Below are positions 56,001-64,000 of a stretch of 64,000 bases of DNA, piece by piece. Under the pieces are notes generated by a model. The model did not search any database. It saw nothing but the letters and a program-made list of their open reading frames with translations, and was not told the DNA's origin. A program made the translations under genes and the position numbers. Position 1 is the stretch's first letter. Each line of letters begins with the position of its first letter. Source of the stretch: Conus ventricosus (lineage: Eukaryota; Mollusca; Gastropoda; Neogastropoda; Conidae); the NCBI GenBank assembly GCA_018398815.1, contig CM031595.1, positions 46,766,167 through 46,830,166 on the forward strand, given 5' to 3'.

Positions 56001-56819
56001 GTGTTGAATGAGAGCGTGTGTGCGTACGTGCATGACTCAATGTTTGCGTGATTAAGTGTGTGTGTTTCTGAGTGTGTGTGTGCGTATGTGCGTGTGAGTG
56101 TAACAAAAATTGTAAATTTTACATTGTTGCCAAACTGACTACAACTAGGCGATTTTTTCGTGGAAAAATCAAAATTTGATGCACGAAAGGCAGTAAAGCG
56201 TCATGGATGTTACAGCTAAATGTTACGTCACGCTTTTGATGCACAATTTAAATATACAGGCGACTTTCCAGTTGAAAAGAAGAATGAGAAGAAGAAAGAA
56301 GAAAGAAGATGATGAATGATGATGATGATGATGATGATGAAAACTCAGAAGAAAGTGTCTGATAGAAATAGATCTGGGAGTGAACTTTCCTCCCAGAAAA
56401 GCGTGCAGGCGGCCGTTGCGTGACTGGCCGAGACAGCAGCGCTGATCAGTCAGAACTCTTCAGACTGCTGCTGTTGACAGCAAGGACTATGGGGCCAAAG
56501 AAACGTGGCGTGTTTATAGATTGCAGATGGAAGCTTTGAATAGAAAACCGGAAGACTCTCCAACACTGAGATCCAAGGTCCCAACCACAGCATAAACAGA
56601 CCTGACCCTAATCTGAACTCCAACCTAACCTAACCCTTACCATAATGTTACCTCTATCCAAACCCTAGGTATATAAAACCCTACAAACAACAACAACAAC
56701 AAACGTATGTACAAACAATGAACAAAAAAAAGCCTTCATTGATAGAGTGTGCATATAGTGATGGCCAGCGTAGTTGTCTTCTCCTTTCCCAATTGATAAA
56801 AGAAAGAACGTCCCCTCAC

Positions 56820-56866
56820 CCCCCCCCCCCCCCCCCTCCCCCCCTCCCCCCCCCCCCCCCCCCCCA
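56820..56866. repeat. Poly-C tracts
   Basis: C runs with TT interruptions, then poly-A and AAAC repeats. Confidence 0.95.
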
Positions 56867-56973
56867 AAAAAAAGAAACAAACAAACAAACAAATAACAAA
56901 ACAAAAAAAGGAAAAGAAACAGACAGGGCCGGGGAAGATGAGTGCGATGGGAGGAGGAAAGGAAGGGACTCAT

Positions 56974-57180
56974 CATCATCATCATCATATCATCATCACT
57001 CTTTATCAATCATCGCCTTACCCTCCTGGGGTACAGGCCGCCAACCAAGGACCTCCAGATATCTCTGTCCTGGGCTCTTTTCGCCAGCTTGTTCCGCCAG
57101 GAGACCCTTTTTGGGAATCATGCCGGTCCCAAGCCCGGATAAAGGAGGAGGGTTGGGCGTGGGGCCAGCTACCCCACCCC
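56974..57180 (-). mobile_element. LINE 3' end fragment with (GAT)n tail
   Basis: The minus strand encodes WRNKLAKRAQDRDIWR and SLVGGLYPRR, a known C-terminal signature of RTE-like/other LINE ORF2 proteins. It is followed by a few codons and a (GATGAT)n tail at 56974-57000. Confidence 0.75.
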
Positions 57181-57258
57181 GTAAAACAAACCACAGCTAC
57201 AAAAAACGCCAACCAACGATCAAATCGACTAAAGGAAGGGACTGGTAAGTAGAAAATG

Positions 57259-57261
<3 letters not shown>

Positions 57262-57318
<57 letters not shown>

Positions 57319-57330
57319 GACAGAGACAGA
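57262..57330. repeat. (GA)n(GACA)n microsatellite
   Basis: GA followed by GACA and GAGACA variants. Confidence 0.95.
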
Positions 57331-57509
57331 AAGAGGAAATGGGGAAGTAGAATGAGAGGGAAGCAAAGCAGATGGATGAGGTAATAGTGCCGCAGGATAC
57401 TGAGGAAGTCACTGGTAAACAATATGTGATGAACAAGAGAATCTTATTCTCAGATGTGAAAGGCGGTTATTGTCGCCTGCGCCTGCTATTGCTGACTGCC
57501 ATGTACATT

Positions 57510-57537
57510 GTGTGTGTGTGTGTGTGTGTGTGCGTGG

Positions 57538-57573
<36 letters not shown>

Positions 57574-57587
57574 TGTGTGAGTGTGTT
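57510..57587. repeat. (TG)n(GCGT)n microsatellite
   Basis: GCGT tetramers at about 57540-57574. Confidence 0.95.
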
Positions 57588-57854
57588 GTCAGATGTTCTT
57601 GGAAATGTATCTACACAGCCCTCTCCTTGCCCATCCACCGTGTGCCCTTCATCTCGCTGTTGCATGTATTCACATCACTCGTGAATCAAATAGGCAAATT
57701 TCCTCTGTTCTTGTTTTGTAAAATGCTGTTCTTCCTTGTTCAGCAAAGATGATTATTTTCAACTTTTGCATACTCACTGTCGTTGGGGGGAGAGAAACAA
57801 CACCTTTTTTTTTTAATTCTGACCCTCGTTTCTTCATACATTTGAAATATTGAT

Positions 57855-57974
<120 letters not shown>

Positions 57975-58133
57975 CAAATGAATTCATGCTGAAATGAAGA
58001 AAGAAAGAGAAGGAGGAGGAGCAAGTTGACAACGATAAAGAAAATGACTGGGGAAAAAAATGAAGGATAAAAAAGTATAACGAAGAGAAAAGATGCAAAG
58101 AAAGAAGGGTAAAAAAGAACTCAGAAAAGAATC

Positions 58134-58161
58134 GATGATGATGATGATGATGATGAGGATG

Positions 58162-58194
<33 letters not shown>

Positions 58195-58220
58195 GTGGGT
58201 GGTGGTGGTGGTGGTGGTGG

Positions 58221-58254
<34 letters not shown>

Positions 58255-58325
58255 GAAGAGAGAAGAAGAAGAAGAAGAAGAAGAAGAACGAAGAACAAGA
58301 ACAAGAAGAACAAGAAGAAAAGGAA
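58134..58325. repeat. (GAT)n(GGT)n(GAT)n(GAA)n composite
   Basis: Successive trinucleotide blocks; a second short GAT run lies at 58350-58370. Confidence 0.95.
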
Positions 58326-58867
58326 GAAGACAAAGATAATTTGGGTGAAGATGATGATGATAATGATGATGAATCAAAGCACCAAAAATGCAGTGAATTG
58401 GAGTTTGACGGGTTTGAAGCGACGTCCGTAATTTGACGCTTAAAACCGCAAGTTACTCTTATTCTTCTTTCCATCAATTTAATCCATTCGATGGAGGTGA
58501 GACAGTTACAATTTGGCGTTAACATGTTAAAAAATGAGTCATCAACCATGAAAAAAAACTTAGAACATATATTTCTTATATGTTCCATAAAAGACGATTA
58601 AAAAGCAGGGTAAATCGACATTTCTGAAATCTGTCAGGCAAAACAAAAACAAAATAGTAGCAAAATAAATCTGTTGATAACTGTAAACTATAAATAATCA
58701 AATTCAGCTGCACAGCTGCTTCTTCGTGGCAATGATTAAAAATGTAAAACCAGAAGGGTATCGTCAAGAAGAGGTACTTTCATGAGGCAGCAAGTAGTAC
58801 ACGTATGTTAGTGGATCACGAATCTTGCATGACAATTACAATACAAAACGAGAACCGAACCGTCAGC

Positions 58868-58880
58868 GAGAGAGGAGACA

Positions 58881-58963
<83 letters not shown>

Positions 58964-59005
58964 GTTTAGTTCAATGGGCCACTGGTCCCTTGATACCGAA
59001 AGAAT

Positions 59006-59071
<66 letters not shown>

Positions 59072-59116
59072 TGTTTAGTTCCATGGGCCACTGGTCCCTT
59101 GATACCGAAAGAATAC

Positions 59117-59190
<74 letters not shown>
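58868..59190 (+). repeat. (GA)n with a duplicated 48 bp segment
   Basis: AATGTTTAGTTCAATGGGCC ... AGAATACT at 58961 recurs at 59070 with one change. Each copy is bordered by (GA)n, so the unit of duplication is about 110 bp of GA plus unique sequence. Confidence 0.93.
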
Positions 59191-59191
<1 letters not shown>

Positions 59192-59995
59192 AACAGAGAG
59201 AGAGGAGAGAGAGGAAGCGAGGGCGGGAGGGAGGGAAAGGGAGATACAGTGGCAGACAGACTAAGGAGACACACACAAATAGAAAGACAGGCAGACAAGC
59301 AGACGCAATTATTGTATGTGTAGGGATGTTTTTTTTCAATCGTATTTCTGGAATAGAAAAATATGAACGAGATCTGCTACTCTATACAGATACATTCAGA
59401 TCAGCTTCTACATGCGGCAGATTAAATAACCATCAAAAGGAAAGAGGAGAAGAAAGGGGGGGGGGGAGAAGAGGGAGGGCTTATTTAACACCAGCAGAGA
59501 CGCATGCGTAGCTCAGTGCGAATTCTTAACGTCCCATCCAAACTCCTACGCACACGTGTGCTTGTGCATGTGCCCGCATGTGTATTTGTGTGCAGACTGG
59601 CGCGCGAGATAGTAATACTACATACATCTGGGGGGAAAAAGGAGAGAGAGGGAGGGAACAGAGGGGTGGGGGAGGAGAAAGAAGATCTAAAAGTCGACAC
59701 GTTTCCCCATGTTTCACAGCAAAACTTCCGCACTGTACCTTGCGCGCAATGTTCTTATCTTCTTTCTAGTGAATAATTCAAAAGACATGTAGTTAGCTGT
59801 TCTTTTTTGTGTGTGATCCACTGCGCACTGTGTGAGTATTGTGGCCACAACGTTCCATTGGATTACTGTGTTCTTCTTCTTTCCCTTGACTACCACCTTC
59901 ATCATTTTGAAGATTCTGTAGACTATAAGGGGGTTTGCGTTAAGTTGAAGTCGCTTGAGACAGCGTTTGCTGGGCCGGGGGATGCTGGAGGTAGA

Positions 59996-59998
<3 letters not shown>
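59191..59998. other. No gene recognised
   Basis: Purine-rich low-complexity stretches and unclassified sequence. Confidence 0.5.

Positions 59999-60044
<46 letters not shown>
59999..60044. repeat. Poly-G run of 46 nt
   Basis: Uninterrupted G directly beside the LINE fragment at 60058. Confidence 0.92.
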
Positions 60045-60045
<1 letters not shown>

Positions 60046-60057
60046 GGGGTGTGGATC

Positions 60058-60435
60058 AGGTTAGGGATTTGAAGCCCTCCAGGGTGGGGCTGAGGGCAAC
60101 CTCAGCAGGAAGGCTGTTCCAGTCGGGTATGGTCCTAAGGAAGAAAGATTTCTGTCTATACAGAGTCCTGCAGCTGGAAAGGTGGTATGTTGCTGGATGG
60201 GACCGTCGGTTCCTTTGGGCGCAGAGGGATTCTGAGAGGGTTTGTAGCATGTGTTGATAACGAGGCTTCCGTTGTGGTATTTGTAAAAGTTCACTTGTCG
60301 CGCCTTTCTCCTTCGTTCTGTGAGGGGGGACCACTGAAGGGTCTCTAGCATGTCATGTACACTGGAGGTTTTCCGGTGTCGATGGTCACCCAGCGAGTAG
60401 CAGTGTTCCTCCTTTCTCTTGCAGATTCGTGTAAA
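60058..60435 (-). mobile_element. LINE ORF2 C-terminal fragment
   Basis: Minus-strand frames encode ETLQWSPLTERRRKARQVNF, YKYHNGSLVINT, LYRQKSFFLRTIPDWNSLPA and LSPTLEGFKSL, the typical C-terminal end (LxWxxLxxRR ... FFPRTIRxWNxLP). Two frames are needed. Upstream remnants extend to about 60435. The catalytic RT core is missing. Confidence 0.82.
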
Positions 60436-60563
60436 AATGGAACAGTCATCGTCATGGTCGTGACCTAATAATTATTACTGTAGATAATTAGTGTGCATGC
60501 CGGGATGGACGCACGGTCAGTCTGCGATCTTACACAGCTCTCTGTTCTCGGTCGTGTGCATCA

Positions 60564-60749
60564 GGGCAGGGCTGTTGCCATCAACCAGGACATGTGTGAA
60601 AAGGGCAGGGCTGTAGCCATCAACCAGGACATGTGTGAAAAGGGCAGGGCTGTAGCCATCAACCAGGACATGTGTGAAAAGGGCAGGGCTGTAGCCATCA
60701 ACCAGGACATGTGTGAAAAGGGCAGGGCTGTAGCCATCAACCAGGACAT
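60564..60749 (+). repeat. 39 bp minisatellite, about 4.8 near-identical units
   Basis: Unit contains GGGCAGGGCTGTAGCCATCA, ACCAGGACATGTGTGAAAA. Almost no variation (one GTTGCC for GTAGCC), so recently expanded. In-frame KGRAVAINQDMCE repeats result. Confidence 0.96.
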
Positions 60750-61641
60750 AGAAAACTTTCAGACAATCAAACCAAAACGGGAGAACACGAACATGAAAAA
60801 AAAAAAAAGAAAATTCAAAAAGTGGGGGATGAGGGTGGAGAGCACCCCCCACCCATCCCCCGCCCGTACGATATAGCTTGTGACAGATTCTCTGTCACTA
60901 ATCCCTATCTCAATATTCTATTTAAGGAAAAAAAAAGTCTAAAGAAAGGATCGATTGGGGAAAAAATTGTAATTTCCCACCATCCTCTCCCAATACGTCC
61001 TCCCTTGGAATTTAAAATGTTCCTGTGTCGCTAAAATGTGTCAAAAAACACCATTTGATAGAGTAGCATCTCCCCCTCTCTCTCTCTCTCTCTCTCTCGT
61101 TCGCTCGCTCGCTCGAGCGCAGAAAAAAAATGCACCAGATTAATGAATATTGACAATTCGCGCGTGTGTGCATGGTCTCCGTTTTTCTCGTGAGTTCTAA
61201 CCGACGCAGTGGAAACTGAGACAATGAGGGAGAAAGGGAGGTGGTGGGGGTAGGGGAGGTTAAGGTTGAGGGAAAGGAGAGTCGGGAAGTTCGGGGAGGG
61301 GTGGGGGGCAGATGAGAGGAGCCCAATTGCTGTGGGAGGGCCGGACGAGTCACTTCAGCTGCAGCATCATGCGAGGGTTCCGATTTGCCCTATTCCCCGG
61401 GGAGTGGGGTCACGTGCCTGTCTCCTCCTGGAAGTGACTTCGCCTCAGACAGGGTCCACCGACAGCTCACGCGCTGTCTGCTTCTTTCACTTTCCTATTT
61501 GGACACGTCCCCAGAGCTAGAGAATGGGTAAAAAAAAAACCCTCTGCTGCACGCATGCAAGCAAACTTTCACTCATCCGCATTTACGAAACACCCTTTTC
61601 CGCGTTTCTCTCTCTCTCATATACACACATGCAAACCCTCT

Positions 61642-61645
<4 letters not shown>
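60750..61645. other. No gene recognised
   Basis: Low-complexity patches, including (CT)n at 61075-61098 and GA/GGT-rich sequence at 61215-61330. Confidence 0.5.
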
Positions 61646-61679
<34 letters not shown>

Positions 61680-61690
61680 GATAGATAGAT

Positions 61691-61725
<35 letters not shown>

Positions 61726-61871
61726 TAGATAGATAGATAGGAAGAAGAAGATAGATAGATAATAGATAGATAGATGATAGATATAAAGATAAAGATAGAT
61801 AGATATCAATGTTTAAACGTGTGAAGAAACGAGGGGAATCGGGTTTGAGAGAGAGAGAGAGAGAAGAGGAG

Positions 61872-61905
<34 letters not shown>
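61646..61905. repeat. (CA)n, (GATA)n and (GA)n cluster
   Basis: CA at 61646-61676, GATA with interruptions at 61680-61806, GA at 61847-61905. Confidence 0.95.
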
Positions 61906-61910
<5 letters not shown>

Positions 61911-62069
61911 CGCACAGCGTGATGATCAATTGAAGAGCCAGGAATCAAATCACACGAGTCGTCAATACTCAATGCTGATGGGAGTTGTTTAATCAGTTAA
62001 TTACAAGCGGCGCACGGATGCCTTCCACAGCCTTTTCAAACAACTGCTTGACATAAACCTCAGAGAAGC

Positions 62070-62083
62070 TCACACACACACAC

Positions 62084-62120
<37 letters not shown>
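62070..62120. repeat. (CA)n microsatellite
   Basis: CA tract with one AA interruption. Confidence 0.95.
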
Positions 62121-62123
<3 letters not shown>

Positions 62124-63256
62124 TGCGCGTGCGCTGCTTCATACTTCACAAAATGCTATTTCAAAATGACACTCAACGTCAGACAATACGCAAAATGATT
62201 AATCATGCTTGCGATAGCAGTTAACAGGAATATTCGGACCATACGTTTCCATTTGTCTGTAAAAACAACAACAAAAAACACGTGCCTATAGATATGAAAA
62301 GGGCATTACATGGTAATGGTCACGGTTATGATGACGTTCATTCTGACCGGACCACGCACCGATCGAGGCTGTACTGAACACAGTAACGTATGCTATATAT
62401 AGCAACCGTAACAGTAACCGTAAACAGGCAATTGGAATCACGCCTGAAACCATCCCTTTATTCAAACATGTGAAGGCATACTTTTTTTCTTTTTCTCTCC
62501 CCAGCCGGCAAACAAAATAATCACAACATTCCATCATATTTCTGTGTTACACTCCATCATGTTTTGTAATAAATCATCCTCACAGATTTCTTCAGCACAC
62601 AGTGCGACACATGGTACCATTTTTCTTTTCATTTAAAGCCGACATAAAATTCAAGTTGATGCATCATGCAAGCAGTTCTCCCATATTAAAAAGAAAAGAA
62701 AAAAGCACAAAAATATCGAGTCTTAATCAGCTGTAGGAATACAGTACAGATTCGATTATAATTCTGTACCTTTATTACAAACAAATGAGTGGAATACAAT
62801 TGCATTTTCCAATCATTTAGTATTTTGCATATCTTATTGAAATGATCATAAAATCGTTTTCCAACAGCTAAATATTCATTAAAAAAAAGTTACAAGCATG
62901 ATACATGTATGAACATTCAAAAACACTTTTGCATTACCCACGTACATTGGTGGGTTTTGGCTTTTGCTGTTCACGAGGACATACATGCAAGCTCACAGGC
63001 ACTTGCACACTCACGCAATCACTCAAACATACACATAAACAAGCACAACACACACATACCTACATAGGCATACTATATTAGAGAGACAGAGAGAGGAAGA
63101 GAGACAGACACAGTCACAGACAGACAGTCAGACAGACAGACAGAAACAGACAAAGAGAGACAGAGCAGAGGCCGAGAGCAAGAGATGTTATGACAAACTG
63201 ACAGAACAAGTGGGGATGGGGACAACAGTGAGGTCAGACTGACGGGAAAGAGAGAC

Positions 63257-63288
<32 letters not shown>

Positions 63289-64000
63289 ACGAGGGAAAAG
63301 AGAAAGGGAAGGAGGGTGGGAGGGAGGCAGGAAGGGGGGTGACGGTTGCAGAGAGACAGGGGATAGGAGAATATTCAAAAACAGAAATGGAAGTCATGGT
63401 GAAACAGGCGCCGCCAGTTTTTTCCTCAAGCATGCAGCATCTAAATTCTCTTTAGAACTTTAATTTGTATTTGCTCATCAATGATAAAACATCTCCCTCC
63501 CCCTCTCCGTTTCAAAACAAACTTACAAACGCACCTTACACACACACACACACACATTTTTAAAGAACACTGAAAATTCAGCTAGAAATCACAGACACGC
63601 TTCAAGTTCCACAGAAGAAGCCTTGGACAAGGGAGCATAATTAAACAGCGTTGAACACATTTTCTTTTAACGACTGTCCAATTCAACAGTGAACCAAATA
63701 CTGCCGTTGAAAACAATACATTGCATCACTGTTCAATCCAGCAGTAACTCAACAACAACAAAAATGACACACGCACACACACACAGAGACCAGCAGCCAT
63801 TTAAGTTTCTATCATCGTGAACAAACTCCAGTCGAAACGCCTTATCAAAAAATCACCAGTAGCTGCATAACAGAGTTTTACAAAGACCTACAAAACAAAG
63901 AGATACCATAAACCCTTGCCCAGATGCCTTTAGTTTCCAGACAAAAAGTGGAGCCAACGTCTCAATCCATCTACCTCCTTAAATAGCGTTCAAAGACACT
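62121..64000. other. No gene recognised
   Basis: AT-rich unclassified sequence to about 63070, then GACA/GA-rich low complexity to about 63360, then AT-rich sequence with short CA runs (63537-63556, 63770-63785). Open frames are compositional. Confidence 0.5.

Noticed and set aside
56600..56680. Telomere-like CCTAACCTAACCC stretch
   Set aside because: Only two or three imperfect units in ordinary sequence; not a telomeric array.

Overview
This is a repeat-dominated window from an animal nuclear genome, most likely a gastropod mollusc. The evidence for a eukaryote is direct: spliced-exon signals, non-LTR retrotransposons of several clades, tRNA-derived SINE sequence, very dense microsatellites and minisatellites, and a scaffold gap of exactly 1000 N. 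The gastropod assignment rests on SINE-like sequences at about 8696-8895, 37490-37702 and 16672-16795 that match, from memory, families common in caenogastropod genomes. I could not run a search to confirm it.

Layout. Positions 1-12595 (copy A) and about 34108-42815 (copy B) are two copies of one segment in direct orientation, on opposite sides of the gap at 19902-20901. Comparing them gives three filled/empty site pairs. Copy A carries a 5.57 kb CR1-like LINE insertion (448-6015) that is itself split by a restriction-like-endonuclease (RLE) LINE and a tRNA-derived element. Copy B carries a 416 bp MITE (34721-35136) and a 5'-truncated RNase-H-bearing LINE (37863-39690). Both copies end in an array of about 145 bp units (14 units in A, 11 in B). 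Each unit holds a near-perfect palindrome built from CCGTTA/TAACGG. The array is followed by a 31 nt hairpin, and homology between the copies stops about 5 nt after that hairpin. This layout resembles Helentron-associated (HINE/pearl-type) elements.

Between the copies, 14850-15555 is a LINE fragment. 16169-17716 holds two likely exons of an unidentified, possibly Ig-like, host gene, plus a decayed copy of the second exon whose splice acceptor is destroyed. 21359-27286 is a nearly complete but frameshifted I/Nimb/Jockey-type LINE on the minus strand, flanked by a perfect 14 bp direct repeat. From 28.4 to 34.1 kb five minisatellite blocks lie end to end; three of them are diverged versions of one 41-48 bp unit.

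Right of copy B the window holds more minisatellites (54 bp, 48 bp, 68 bp and 39 bp units), repeated (TG)n-(GA)n composite blocks, and 3' ends of at least five other LINE copies. Several of these end in different microsatellites. No complete host gene is visible. Many long open frames are artefacts of repeat units divisible by three or of di- and trinucleotide repeats. Frequent small frameshifts and homopolymer differences suggest either old, decayed elements or residual long-read error, and these cannot be separated from the sequence alone.
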